Shown: piece after piece, positions 16,850 to 26,262 of the stretch | Layout of the letters: every line of letters starts with the position of its first letter | How positions within the stretch are numbered: position 1 is the first letter of the stretch | Assembly: GCA_964636505.1 (NCBI GenBank) | Contig: CAZWRY010000003.1 | Span: 1 to 64,000, forward strand | Direction of reading: 5' to 3' | Origin: CAZSCF01 sp964636505 | Lineage (GTDB): Bacteria > Patescibacteriota > Minisyncoccia > Moranbacterales > UBA2206 | DNA length: 64,000 nucleotides | The notes under the pieces: generated by a model | Seen by the model: only the letters and a program-made list of their open reading frames with translations | Told to the model about the DNA's origin: nothing | The model's database searches: none | Position numbers and translations under genes: made by a program

Positions 16850-17880
16850 GCTTTTTCCCGATTAATCATCATGTCTTCCACTGCAATATTGATGCCAGTG
16901 GCAATCGGAATGGCCAAAATTGCGCCCAAAACCCCTCCGAGTTTAAAGCCTATTAAGAGAGACAGGATCACTACAATCGGGTTGAGTCCGACGGCTCTTT
17001 TCATAACCTGCGGAACAATCACGTGAGATTCAATTTGTTGAGACACAATATAAAGTAAAAGCGCAATCAGTCCTTTCCAAGGAGAAATTAAAAAGCCTAA
17101 AAGCACGCCCGGAACAGCTGAAATTATCGGTCCAAAAAAAGGAATGATTTCCATAAGTCCGGCGAAAAGAGCCAGGATAAAGGCATAGGGAATGCCCAAA
17201 ACAGAAAGCCAGATAAAATCCAAAATAAAAATAGAAAGCATAACCAGAAGTTGCCCCTGCATCCATTTGCCAATTTTATTTTTTATTCTAATGACCAGCG
17301 AGGTAGCATACTCTTCCTGCTTTTTTGGCACTATCGCTACGATAAAATTTTTAATACCATCTTCCCGAACAGTCATATAAAAAACCAGGGCAAAAACAAC
17401 TACAACTGAAATGATCCCGGAAAAGAAACCAACAGTTGTGGTAAAAATATTTCCCGATATTTCAGAAAAATTTCCTTTAATATTTTCCCAAATATTCGCG
17501 GCATCTGAAGATGTGCCATTGCTTTGAACTTGAAAATAGTTTTCAACTCCTGAAAAAAGATGGTTAAAATTTTGTGAATATTCTGGAATTTTTTTAATCA
17601 ATTCTTTAAATTGATCGGTGAGATAAGGGATCATAAAAAAAGAAGCCAGTCCCAAAAATACAAGCAAAAAAAGATAGATAAGTAAAATACCGAGTCCCCT
17701 CCCAATTCCTTTTTTCTGCATCCAATTTACGACTGGTTCAATGAGCGCCACAATTAAAACGGAAACAAAAAGCAAGGCGATAATATCCCTTACGACATAT
17801 AAAAACCAAAGGGCCAGGATAATTAAAATCGTCCTAAAAATTATCCCAGTAGAAATGTTAACCGTTTGTTTTTCTAACAT
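16846..17880 (-). CDS. AI-2E family transporter (PerM/YdiK-like)
   Basis: 344 aa with about seven to eight membrane segments, including the paired N-terminal helices and the diagnostic C-terminal LFAGLMEIIPFFGPIISAVPGVLLGFL and QQIESHVIVPQVMKRAVGLNPIVVILSLLIG segments (quoted in pieces). The family includes putative exporters of AI-2 and Na+/H+ antiporters; substrate here is unknown. It starts 4 nt after the M16 peptidase gene stops. A second member lies at 52861-53907. Confidence 0.88.
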   Translation of the reverse strand: MLEKQTVNISTGIIFRTILIILALWFLYVVRDIIALLFVSVLIVALIEPVVNWMQKKGIGRGLGILLIYLFLLVFLGLASFFMIPYLTDQFKELIKKIPEYSQNFNHLFSGVENYFQVQSNGTSSDAANIWENIKGNFSEISGNIFTTTVGFFSGIISVVVVFALVFYMTVREDGIKNFIVAIVPKKQEEYATSLVIRIKNKIGKWMQGQLLVMLSIFILDFIWLSVLGIPYAFILALFAGLMEIIPFFGPIISAVPGVLLGFLISPWKGLIALLLYIVSQQIESHVIVPQVMKRAVGLNPIVVILSLLIGFKLGGVLGAILAIPIATGINIAVEDMMINREKA

Positions 17881-17884
17881 AAAC

Positions 17885-19153
17885 TTATACCTTCAATAAT
17901 TTCTCTATTTTTTTAGCATTTTTATGTGGACCAATAATTGCTAAATTCAATTTATTATTTTGAAAAACATCTTTAGCAACCCTCAAAATATCGCTTGTTT
18001 TGACCCTGTCAATATGCTCAAAAATTTCTTTTACTGTCATTATTTTTTTCTTACGAAGTTCTTGGTTAAGAAAAAACATAGCTACTTCATCCGAAGCCTC
18101 CAGTCCCATCAAACTCTTGCCCTTAATAAAATCCTTGGCCTTTTGTAATTCTTTTTCGCTCACTAAATTTTCAGATATTTTTTTATATTCCTTCAGAATA
18201 ATCTCTAGGGTTTTTTCTAAATTTTTGTGTTCTACGCCAGCATTTGAGGCTAAATATCCACAATCAGCAAAGGCCTCTATGCCACTTCTAACATAATAGG
18301 CTAGCCCCCTTCTCTCTCGAACTTCAATAAATAAGCGACTGGACATATTGCCCCCCAAAATTACCGACAGAAGAGAGAGTGCGAAACGATCTTTGTGATT
18401 TTCATCATAAGCCCTTGTCCCTAAAATCAGATGAGTTTGATCTGTTTTCTTAAATTTTATTTTTAATTCAGGCTTTTTTTGATTTTCTTTTACTTTTTCT
18501 ATTTCGGATTTTTTGTCTTTGAGCATTTTGGAGAAATATTTTTTAATTTGTGATTTAATCTTTTTTTCATTAAATTTTCCGGCTACACAAATGACTGTAT
18601 CATTGGCCGTATAAAATTTTCTGATATAATCCATGAAATTTTTTCTCTCAAAGCTCTGAACGGTTTTTTTATTTCCGATAATTTTTCTTCCTAAAGAATT
18701 TCCAATATATAAAAGTTCTTCGAGAATATTCCAGGCATCCGTAATCGGAGTATCTTCATACATATTAAGTTCTTGAATAATTGTACCTTTTTCTTTTTCA
18801 ATTTCTGCTGCATCAATTTTAGAATGCAAATACATATCTGAAACAACATCCAAAGCCAAATCTATGTGTTTAGAATCAACTTTGACGTAATACATTGTTG
18901 AATCTTTGGAGGTGAACGCATTGTATTCCCCACCGATGGCATCCAGTTCTTCAGAAATTGAAAGCGCTGTTGGTCTTTTTTCTGTTCCCTTGAACATCAT
19001 ATGTTCAATAAAATGAGAAAGTCCGGCTTCTTTTTCTTTTTCATAACGGGAACCGACACCCACTGCAATTAAAACAGTAGCTGTCTCAGTTTCTTTCATG
19101 GGAACTGTAATGAGGCGCAGTCCATTAGCAAGTTTTATTTTCTTGTAGTTCAT
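17885..19153 (-). CDS. M16-family zinc metallopeptidase
   Basis: 422 aa. Inverted zinc motif H47-F-I-E50-H51 with the distal Glu in IIQELNMYEDTP (about residue 125). The second half (AYYVRSGIEAFADCGYL region) matches the inactive M16 domain, which supplies the R/Y pair for substrate binding. Such proteins process peptides (mitochondrial processing peptidase/PqqL-like). No signal peptide is visible, so it is probably cytoplasmic. It precedes the AI-2E-like gene in one transcript. Confidence 0.92.
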   Translation of the reverse strand: MNYKKIKLANGLRLITVPMKETETATVLIAVGVGSRYEKEKEAGLSHFIEHMMFKGTEKRPTALSISEELDAIGGEYNAFTSKDSTMYYVKVDSKHIDLALDVVSDMYLHSKIDAAEIEKEKGTIIQELNMYEDTPITDAWNILEELLYIGNSLGRKIIGNKKTVQSFERKNFMDYIRKFYTANDTVICVAGKFNEKKIKSQIKKYFSKMLKDKKSEIEKVKENQKKPELKIKFKKTDQTHLILGTRAYDENHKDRFALSLLSVILGGNMSSRLFIEVRERRGLAYYVRSGIEAFADCGYLASNAGVEHKNLEKTLEIILKEYKKISENLVSEKELQKAKDFIKGKSLMGLEASDEVAMFFLNQELRKKKIMTVKEIFEHIDRVKTSDILRVAKDVFQNNKLNLAIIGPHKNAKKIEKLLKV

Positions 19154-19207
19154 AGATATATGTAAATTAGCTTCTAATAGGATTATATGCTAACCGGGAT
19201 TAAAACT

Positions 19208-20158
19208 TTATTTCTTTTTATTCCTGCTGACTCTGATTAAGCCGGAACAAGGCACAATTTCAATGCCTTTCTTTTCTAATTCGTCCAAAAATAAATTCAT
19301 ACCCAGAGAATCAGAAGAAATGTGTCCGGCAATAACCACGTTGATATGATATTTTTCCGCTTCTTTACGGCTTTCTTCATTCATATGCATCCCGATAATA
19401 GTTCCGACTCCCGCTTGAGAAAGTTTTTCATAGATATCTTTACTATTAGATGTGCCGCCGGTAATTTCCGTTAAGGCAATCTTGCCGATCCTGTTTTCCT
19501 TGGCGCCGGCAAAAATAGTCGGCCCGAAACCTTTTTTGGCCGCTTCTTTGTATTCTGGAATTTCCATAAGCGATTCAATAATATCCTCAACATATTCGGG
19601 TTTATCTTTCTTTAATTTTTCATCCACAAATTTAGCCACTAAATTATCCGCTGGAGTATGCACGTTCAAAAGTCCAATTTTTAAAAGCTTGGCTGCATCA
19701 GAAGCCTGATAATGATTTTCAGGATTAACTCCTCGGCTCACTTCGCAAACCCTTTTTTTGGTTAGACTCTCAGCAATATTTATCGGCACGCCATATTGTT
19801 CTAAAACATCTGCTTGCAGATGCATTACGTCATCCAAGCCAGTAAGCCCCATTCCCAAAGGATGATGGCCGATAACAGTGCTTATACCCAACTCTTTAGC
19901 TAACAACAACTCAGCTGTTTCAATATCAATGCCCGCCATCGCTTTTTTGATGTTTTTGTTTCCATTTTCAAATTGAATACGGGAGTCTGAATATGGATTT
20001 GTTAGTTTTTCCTTATCAAAAATTTCTTTCTCTTCTTTGGAAAGTTTTTCATATTTTTCTTTTATTCTTTTCAGATTTTTTTGAATTTGGCCACTGGAAC
20101 GAAAGTCATTTTCAATTCCCATCTTGATCGCCAATTTATATATGTCTTGGATATTCAT
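19208..20158 (-). CDS. NIF3/YbgI-family protein
   Basis: 316 aa. Metal-binding signatures GHHPLG (about residue 96-101), NVHTPADN (about 170-177) and AGHISSDSLGMN near the C-terminus match the NIF3-like family (dinuclear metal hexamers, sometimes called GTP cyclohydrolase type 2-like). Residues 1-60 form an extra charged N-terminal helical region. Biochemical function of the family is unsettled. It starts 1 nt after glyS stops. Confidence 0.85.
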   Translation of the reverse strand: MNIQDIYKLAIKMGIENDFRSSGQIQKNLKRIKEKYEKLSKEEKEIFDKEKLTNPYSDSRIQFENGNKNIKKAMAGIDIETAELLLAKELGISTVIGHHPLGMGLTGLDDVMHLQADVLEQYGVPINIAESLTKKRVCEVSRGVNPENHYQASDAAKLLKIGLLNVHTPADNLVAKFVDEKLKKDKPEYVEDIIESLMEIPEYKEAAKKGFGPTIFAGAKENRIGKIALTEITGGTSNSKDIYEKLSQAGVGTIIGMHMNEESRKEAEKYHINVVIAGHISSDSLGMNLFLDELEKKGIEIVPCSGLIRVSRNKKK

Positions 20159-20159
20159 A

Positions 20160-21542
20160 TTATTGTGCCAATTTATTTCTTAAATAATTTTCAAGTTCCG
20201 TTATCTCGATTCTTTTTTGCTGCATCGTGTCTCTATCTCTCACGGTCACCGCTTGGTCTTCCAGAGTTTCAAAATCAACGGTGATGCAAAACGGCGTACC
20301 AATTTCATCTTGGCGGCGATATCTTTTTCCGACGTTGCCATTATCATCAAATTCACACATATATTCCATTTTTAATTTATCGTAAATTTCTTTGGCTTTG
20401 GATACCAATTCTGGCTTATTTTTCATAAGTGGGAAAACAGCCACTTTTACCGGAGAGAGTTTTTTATTCATTTTCAAAACAACCCTGGTGTCTTTTTCTG
20501 TTTTTTCTTCCATGTAAGCATCGCACAGCACGGCCAAGAATATTCTGGCTATTCCGACTGAAGATTCAATGATATGCGGCATATATTTTTCCCTATTTAC
20601 CGGGTCTTGATAAGACAGGTCTTGTCCGGAAAATTTTGAATGCTGTGCCAAGTCATAGTTACCTCTGGCATGTAATCCTTCCAGTTCCGCAAAGCCAAAC
20701 GGAAAATTATATTCAATATCATAGGCTTTTTTGGCATAGAAAACCAGGTTTTCATGTTTGTGCCATTTCAAATTTTCATCCTTGATTCCCAGATTTTGAA
20801 AAAATTTCCAGCGATACTCGCGCAATTTTTCATATTCGCTATTTTCAGCGTCAGGTTTCACAAAGTACTGCATTTCCATTTGCTCAAACTCGCGTGTGCG
20901 GAAAATAAACTGGCGAGCTGTAATTTCATTGCGAAAAGCTTTGCCGATTTGCGCGATTCCAAAAGGAATTTTCACGCGCGTAGAATCCAAAACATTTTTG
21001 TAATTTACATATATACCCTGACAAGTTTCTCCCCGAAGATAAACAGGATTTTTATCCCAATCTTCGGTGAAGTTCCCCAAATTGGCTTTTACTAGTAAAT
21101 TGAATTTCTTAACTTCTGTCCAATCGCTTGTGCCACAATCTGGACATTTTATTTTTTCTTTGTTTTCTGAAAATATTTTATTTATTTCATCTTCTCCCAT
21201 TTTTTCATCCGCTGTAATTCCAACTCTTTCCAAAAGATGATCCACTCTGAGCCTGGCATGACATTTTTTGCATTCCGATAAAGGATCGGAAAAACCGCCC
21301 ACATGCCCGGAAGCTTCCCAGATTTTTGGGTTCATAAAAATAGCACTATCAAGACCCACGATATCATCCCGCATCTGAACCATGTATTTCCACCATTCTT
21401 TTTTAATATTGTTTTCCAGCTCTGTTCCGTATGGACCAAAATCATAAATGGCTGAAAATCCACCATAAATTTCGGATGAAGGATAAACAAATCCTCTGCG
21501 CTTGCAAAGAGAAACAATTTTTTCCATTAAATTTTCTGACAT
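20160..21542 (-). CDS. glyS: Glycyl-tRNA synthetase, dimeric class II type
   Basis: 460 aa single-chain enzyme (alpha2 type, not the GlyQ/GlyS heterotetramer). N-terminal SLCKRRGFVYPSSEIYGG and YDFGPYGTELENNIK, motif 2 FRNEITARQFIFRTREFEQME, motif 3 SVGIARIFLAVLCDAY, and a C-terminal anticodon-binding domain (KVAVFPLMKNKPELVSKA). A zinc-like insert CKKCHARLRVDH...CPDCG is present. It attaches Gly to tRNA-Gly. A tRNA-Ala gene lies just upstream. Confidence 0.96.
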   Translation of the reverse strand: MSENLMEKIVSLCKRRGFVYPSSEIYGGFSAIYDFGPYGTELENNIKKEWWKYMVQMRDDIVGLDSAIFMNPKIWEASGHVGGFSDPLSECKKCHARLRVDHLLERVGITADEKMGEDEINKIFSENKEKIKCPDCGTSDWTEVKKFNLLVKANLGNFTEDWDKNPVYLRGETCQGIYVNYKNVLDSTRVKIPFGIAQIGKAFRNEITARQFIFRTREFEQMEMQYFVKPDAENSEYEKLREYRWKFFQNLGIKDENLKWHKHENLVFYAKKAYDIEYNFPFGFAELEGLHARGNYDLAQHSKFSGQDLSYQDPVNREKYMPHIIESSVGIARIFLAVLCDAYMEEKTEKDTRVVLKMNKKLSPVKVAVFPLMKNKPELVSKAKEIYDKLKMEYMCEFDDNGNVGKRYRRQDEIGTPFCITVDFETLEDQAVTVRDRDTMQQKRIEITELENYLRNKLAQ

Positions 21543-21567
21543 AAGTTTTTATTTTAAAAATGATTTG

Positions 21568-21638
21568 TGGACTTAGCGAGAATCGAACTCGCGTCCCCGC
21601 AATGCGAATGCGGTGTGCTACCACTATACCATAAGCCC
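21568..21638 (-). tRNA. tRNA-Ala (anticodon CGC)
   Basis: 71 nt without encoded CCA. Acceptor GGGCTTA pairs with TAAGTCC, including a G3-U70 wobble, the known alanine identity element. Anticodon stem CCGCA/TGCGG holds the loop TTCGCAT, giving CGC for codon GCG. T-arm GCGAG-TTCGATT-CTCGC is perfect. Discriminator base is A. The D-stem has one mismatch. It is 25 nt upstream of glyS. Confidence 0.95.
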
Positions 21639-21666
21639 TAAATATTTAATTATAACAGAAATATTG

Positions 21667-21707
21667 TGCCTGCTAGCAGGCAGGTTATACCACTAGACCA
21701 TAGGCCC
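21667..21707 (-). pseudogene. Truncated tRNA remnant (acceptor and D-arm only) joined to a GC-rich palindrome
   Basis: On the minus strand GGGCCTATGGTCTAGTGG begins like the 5' part of the intact tRNA-Ala nearby (GGGCTTATGGTATAGTGG). It runs about 25 nt through the D-arm and then becomes a palindrome (TGCCTGC-TA-GCAGGCA). No anticodon loop, T-arm or 3' acceptor follows. It looks like a broken tRNA gene, possibly cut by insertion of the palindrome. Confidence 0.6.
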
Positions 21708-21731
21708 AAGTATTCTAAGCTATGATGTAGG

Positions 21732-21810
21732 TGAAGTATAATTTTAGAGGCTTATTGTAAAAAATAAGAATAGTCTTTCCATATCAATTCGGCTCTAAAA
21801 TCATATTTCA
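21732..21810 (-). repeat. Hairpin repeat element, copy A
   Basis: 79 bp with near-perfect inverted ends of 18 bp (tgaagtataattttagag and ctctaaaatcatatttca). Inside, GCCGAATTGATA near one end and CAATAAGCC near the other (minus strand) are conserved with copy B at 30176-30257, while the middle differs. It lies between rarA and the tRNA region. It is either a MITE-like element or a structured RNA. Confidence 0.75.
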
Positions 21811-21833
21811 TCAAAATCATATAATAATAAATT

Positions 21834-23030
21834 TTATAAATATTTTCTATTCTGAAGTTCCTTGGGCAAGTATTCTTGTTTAGAGCTGTCTTCAAGCGGA
21901 GTGTATTTGTAGCCCTTGCTATAACCCAAATCTTTCATCAGTTTTGTTGGCGCATTGCGAATATGCAGCGGCACCGGCAAATTACCAAATTCCTCTACAT
22001 CTTTTTTGGCTTTATTATAGGCTAAATAGGCCGAAACACTTTTTTTGCTTTTGGCCAAATAAATGACGCATTGCGCCAAATGAACGCTACATTCAGGATA
22101 ACCCAGTTTATGGCAAGCGTCAAAAACCGCGTTAGCCAAAAGAAGGGCTGTATTATTGGCTAAACCGATATCTTCAGAAGCAAAACGCACCAAGCGTCTG
22201 GCAATATATAAAGGGTCTTCTCCGCCTTCAATCATTCGCGCTAGCCAATACAAAGCTGCATCCGCATCACCGCCGCGCATTGATTTGTGCAGCGCCGAAA
22301 TAATATTGTAATGCTCTTCGCCGGTCTTGTCATAAAGAAGATGCGATTTTTGTAGAATTTTTTTGATCAGTTCTTCAGTTATTTTAGTACCTTGTCCCAA
22401 GCTCGCCTCCAAAGTATTCAGTGCCATCCGTGCATCGCCATTGGAAAAATTCGCAATCATTTCAAGAGCTTCCATCGGCACTTTTTTGTTTATTTTTTGG
22501 ATAGCTCTTTGCAAGATTTTTTCAATATCTTTTTTCTCAAGTCTTTGCAAAACAAAAACACGCGCCCGCGAAAGCAAAGCGGAAATAACTTCAAAGCCAG
22601 GATTCTCAGTTGTAGCTCCGATCAAAATAAGTGTGCCGTTTTCTACATAGGGCAAGAGCGCATCTTGCTGGGCTTTGTTCCAACGATGAATTTCATCTAT
22701 AAACAAAACAGTCTTGCGGCCGATCTTTTTATTTTCCTTGGCGCTTTCAATTATTTTAAGTAAATCTTTTTTGCCACTTACTACAGCGCTGATATTTAAA
22801 AAATCAGCTTTAGTTTCTTTAGCAATAATAAAAGCCAAGGTGGTTTTCCCGGATCCGGGCGGACCCCAAAAAATGAGCGATGGCACATTGTCATTTTTGA
22901 TTGCCTGGCGCAAAAAAGATTTTTTACCCAAAAGCTCAACTTGCCCAAAAACTTCCTCAAGTTTTTGAGGCCGGACAGCATCCGCCAGTGGCACATTCTC
23001 ACTTGTTTTTAGACTTAAATTCGCTTTCAT
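21834..23030 (-). CDS. rarA: Replication-associated recombination protein A (MgsA/RarA AAA+ ATPase)
   Basis: 398 aa from ATG at 23030 (MKANLSLKTSE...). Walker A GPPGSGKTTLAF, Walker B TVLFIDEIHRWNKAQQD, sensor ATTENPGFEV and the C-terminal MgsA domain (GEEHYNIISALHKSMRGGDADAALYWLARMIEGGEDP in pieces). It acts at stalled forks with SSB. An upstream in-frame ATG at 23066 would add 12 residues unlike the family. Normal length. Confidence 0.93.
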   Translation of the reverse strand: MKANLSLKTSENVPLADAVRPQKLEEVFGQVELLGKKSFLRQAIKNDNVPSLIFWGPPGSGKTTLAFIIAKETKADFLNISAVVSGKKDLLKIIESAKENKKIGRKTVLFIDEIHRWNKAQQDALLPYVENGTLILIGATTENPGFEVISALLSRARVFVLQRLEKKDIEKILQRAIQKINKKVPMEALEMIANFSNGDARMALNTLEASLGQGTKITEELIKKILQKSHLLYDKTGEEHYNIISALHKSMRGGDADAALYWLARMIEGGEDPLYIARRLVRFASEDIGLANNTALLLANAVFDACHKLGYPECSVHLAQCVIYLAKSKKSVSAYLAYNKAKKDVEEFGNLPVPLHIRNAPTKLMKDLGYSKGYKYTPLEDSSKQEYLPKELQNRKYL

Positions 23031-23126
23031 CAAGCCTATTTTACCCCAAAACAAGGCTTTTGGCAAAAATAAAAAGTGTTCAACTATTTTTTAATTTATT
23101 TAATTAAAATCTTCAGAAGAAAAAAA

Positions 23127-24266
23127 TTATTTTCTCAATTTTTTTATCAAATCTACATAAAACTTGAGATTATGCATAGCCGCGAGACGCATAGCCAAAG
23201 GTTCTTTTTTAACAAACAAATACCGCAAATAACTCTTAGAATAGTTTTTGCAAAGTTCGCAATCGCAATTCCTATCTATTAAAGAAAAATCTTTCTTATA
23301 TTTTTCATTATTGATATTAATTGTTTCATAAAACTTTCCTTTTAGGTTTTTAAAACTACCTTTTCGTATAAAAAGACGTCCGTGTCTGCCTTCTCTGGTT
23401 GGGATTACGCAATCAAACATATCCCAGCCCATGTTAGCGCAGCGAACGATATCTTCCAGCGTGCCAATACCCAAAGCAAAACGCAAAGAATTTTCTGGAA
23501 TCAAATCAACTGTAAATTTCAAAACTTCTTCCATAAAATTTCCTTCTGCATCCAAATGCCGGGCGCCGAAACCATACCCATCCCAACCTATGGCTGGTCC
23601 GCCCTTGGCGGAAAATCCAATTTTTATTAGTCCTTCCACGCATTTTTTTCTAAGGTCCGTGTACCCGCCACCTTGAATTACACAAAAAATCAAAGGCCTG
23701 TTTTCTTTTTTTATTTTTCTAGCCTTAAGTTGTTTCTTATACTCAATCATGCACCTTTCCGCCCAAGCCAATGTCCGATCTACAGCTTTCGCTATTTTTT
23801 CCTTACTGCTTGAGTTAGGCGGCGGATCATCAAAGCAAACCATCATATCCACACCCAAATCAAATTGGATTTGAATTGATTTCTCCGGTGTGATTATGTG
23901 TTTAGATCCATCCAGCGGCGAATGAAAAACAACACCATCATCGGTTACTTTTCCCATCTTGGGATTTTTGTGAATCAGAGAAAAAACTTGATATCCCCCG
24001 CTATCGGAAAGCAAGGCTTTATTCCAATTCATAAAGCCATGGATGCCCTTAGCTTTTTTGATAAATTCCACCCCGGGTTGTAGAAAAAGATGATAGGTAT
24101 TAACCACCATCGGTTCAATACCAATTTTCTGCAAATCATTTTTACTCAGCGATCTCACAAAACCATAAGTCGCATCCGGCATAAAAAACGGAGAATTAAT
24201 TTCTCCGCTTTTTGTTTTTAAGACGCCGATTCTTTTTTTGCCGCTAGTTTTCTTTATATAAAACAT
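23127..24266 (-). CDS. tgt: tRNA-guanine transglycosylase
   Basis: 379 aa TIM-barrel. Catalytic Asp in LSDSGGYQVFSL, nucleophile region MFDCVIPTREGRHGRLF, and the zinc site C-D-C-E-L-C...H near residues 330-372 are all visible. Bacterial enzymes exchange G34 for preQ1 in tRNAs with GUN anticodons. The loop that is GLAVGE in most bacterial Tgt reads GPAIGWDGYGFGARH here, longer than usual, which may alter base preference. No other queuosine gene is in the window. Confidence 0.92.
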   Translation of the reverse strand: MFYIKKTSGKKRIGVLKTKSGEINSPFFMPDATYGFVRSLSKNDLQKIGIEPMVVNTYHLFLQPGVEFIKKAKGIHGFMNWNKALLSDSGGYQVFSLIHKNPKMGKVTDDGVVFHSPLDGSKHIITPEKSIQIQFDLGVDMMVCFDDPPPNSSSKEKIAKAVDRTLAWAERCMIEYKKQLKARKIKKENRPLIFCVIQGGGYTDLRKKCVEGLIKIGFSAKGGPAIGWDGYGFGARHLDAEGNFMEEVLKFTVDLIPENSLRFALGIGTLEDIVRCANMGWDMFDCVIPTREGRHGRLFIRKGSFKNLKGKFYETININNEKYKKDFSLIDRNCDCELCKNYSKSYLRYLFVKKEPLAMRLAAMHNLKFYVDLIKKLRK

Positions 24267-24272
24267 GATTTT

Positions 24273-26192
24273 TTATTCGGGTGCCTGAATTTTACCGGTT
24301 GGTATTGTACTATCCTCTGTCAGATAGGTGGTTTTTTCCCTGATGGTTGTTTTTAATTCTTGTTCGGTAAATAAGTCCTTGGCTGAAAATGTGGCCGGAC
24401 CCACCAGTTGCGCATCATTACTCGCTTGTCCCGGTAAAGGAGTCAATTTCACTTGAAAAATAAATTCCTCCGCTTGACTGGTTATTCCAGCGCCAGCATT
24501 GATATTGCCGATATTCCAGACCAAAGTATTACTTCTTTCGTTGTAAATATAATTTGCATTTTCCGGACTCACATTGCCCGTAAGTGTAACATTTGTTGGC
24601 AAAACAGCAATAACCTTAGCTTCCTCAACATCGTTGAAGATATTCATAGCTCTCCAGTATATAGTATAGGTTGTATCTTGTCCAACGACAGGCGGAATTG
24701 GTCCGGAATTTGGAATAGCTTTATTGGTGTAAAATCCAAAAGATTCTAAAACTAATTTTGAGTTGAGCTTCATAGTTATCTCATTGCCGGATATGATCTG
24801 GTTTTCCCGAAGCGGAGAATTAATGTCGGCACTGTCTATTCTGGCCGAGCTGGAAAATATGAAATTTTTATCTAGAACATTCTCAGTAGGAATTATGTCT
24901 TTAACTTTTATGGTAAACTTTATTGAACCTCTTTCGCCAGGATTCAATCTGGCTAATTTTTCATTATCAGCCGCTTTCCAGGTAATAATCTTCCTGTTAG
25001 CGTCAAAATATCCGCCTTTGCCCAAGCTTAAAGTTGAATAATCCAAAATAGGACTGTCAATACTTTCCGAAACAATCAAATCCTTGAGGGTCTGGTCACT
25101 GCTATTTCCAAATTGTATTTCATAATTCAAGATATCTCCGGCATTTACAAAGAGCTTATCCGAATCATTTATACGCTGAACGATTGCCAAATCCGGGTAA
25201 GCGACGCGAGTTTCGGCTTTTTGTTCAATATAGCTTAGAAATTTTTCATCCCTGACAATCCCGGCATGAACTGTAAATCTTTTTATTTCATCTTTTCTTC
25301 CTTCCATCTTCCCTTTGACTTTTATTATGCCTCCTTCGCCGGCCGGAATGGTACCGATGAACCAAATATTATTTTGGTCTGAAACCATCGGAATGGAACT
25401 GGCGAAAATGAAACCGTCAGCATAATCTGCTTTTATTTGCAAAGCTTCCAGTTCTTCATTTCCAGAATTTCTGTAGTTTATAACATATTCAACCGCGTCT
25501 CCATTGGCAATTACTTGTTGAGCTAGCACATTTAAAGTGATGGGTGCGGTAGCAATGCTAACTCCGTATTGAGATTTAGTAACTAATATGCTACTTAAAA
25601 CAGACGGAGTATAAGACAACTCCATTTTTAAATAAGTCAAATTTTCACTTGCAGAATACGTTCTAGCATTAAAGATAATCTTTTTTTCTTCTCCTCCTTT
25701 AATTTCTCCCAGATTATACGTTCCAGTTATCGGAGTTTCTTCAACAAAATTGGGATTTTCTTCAGGACGAAAATTCTCCGGATAACTAAGACGCAAAACG
25801 GCATTACGCAAATCAGCCCTGTTGTCATTTTTGTAGGTTATTTCATAGGCTACCAGTTTGCCACTTCTGACTTCCTCCAAGCCCTGGGCTACCAAGGAAA
25901 CTCTTTCAAAGTTAAACGATGCTTGCCTAATTTTATAAAAAACCACTCCAATAATAACTAAAAGAAGAATGACACCTCCGATAAGCGCAGCTATTTTTAT
26001 TTTTATTTTTCTCTTTTCATACATTTCATTCGGGTCAATTAGGCTGCTTTCATTTGCGACAGAAAACTTTTGGACAGCCTCTTCACTTCCCGCCAGGGAT
26101 GATCTGGCATCAAATTCACTTTCAGCATGATGGTAAAGGTCTTTTTCTTCCTCTTTTTTGTAAAGTTTATTTTTTATATCAGCTAGAGACAT
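24273..26192 (-). CDS. Single-pass membrane protein with repeated CARDB/DUF11-like beta domains
   Basis: 639 aa. A charged cytoplasmic N-terminus of about 65 residues precedes one membrane helix (about 66-88, IAALIGGVILLLVIIGVVF), then roughly 500 residues of beta-rich repeats with YEITYKN, VEYVINYRNSG, LNYEIQFGNSS and TYTIYWRAMN, the hallmark of DUF11/CARDB-type extracellular modules. The topology puts the repeats outside. Function is unknown; it may be a surface or stalk protein. It lies 6 nt upstream of tgt. Confidence 0.7.
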   Translation of the reverse strand: MSLADIKNKLYKKEEEKDLYHHAESEFDARSSLAGSEEAVQKFSVANESSLIDPNEMYEKRKIKIKIAALIGGVILLLVIIGVVFYKIRQASFNFERVSLVAQGLEEVRSGKLVAYEITYKNDNRADLRNAVLRLSYPENFRPEENPNFVEETPITGTYNLGEIKGGEEKKIIFNARTYSASENLTYLKMELSYTPSVLSSILVTKSQYGVSIATAPITLNVLAQQVIANGDAVEYVINYRNSGNEELEALQIKADYADGFIFASSIPMVSDQNNIWFIGTIPAGEGGIIKVKGKMEGRKDEIKRFTVHAGIVRDEKFLSYIEQKAETRVAYPDLAIVQRINDSDKLFVNAGDILNYEIQFGNSSDQTLKDLIVSESIDSPILDYSTLSLGKGGYFDANRKIITWKAADNEKLARLNPGERGSIKFTIKVKDIIPTENVLDKNFIFSSSARIDSADINSPLRENQIISGNEITMKLNSKLVLESFGFYTNKAIPNSGPIPPVVGQDTTYTIYWRAMNIFNDVEEAKVIAVLPTNVTLTGNVSPENANYIYNERSNTLVWNIGNINAGAGITSQAEEFIFQVKLTPLPGQASNDAQLVGPATFSAKDLFTEQELKTTIREKTTYLTEDSTIPTGKIQAPE

Positions 26193-26262
26193 TTTTTTTA
26201 TTTTTATGTTTTATCCACTCGCCAAAAGTAATTCATTATTCATAAATTACGGCATCTATATT

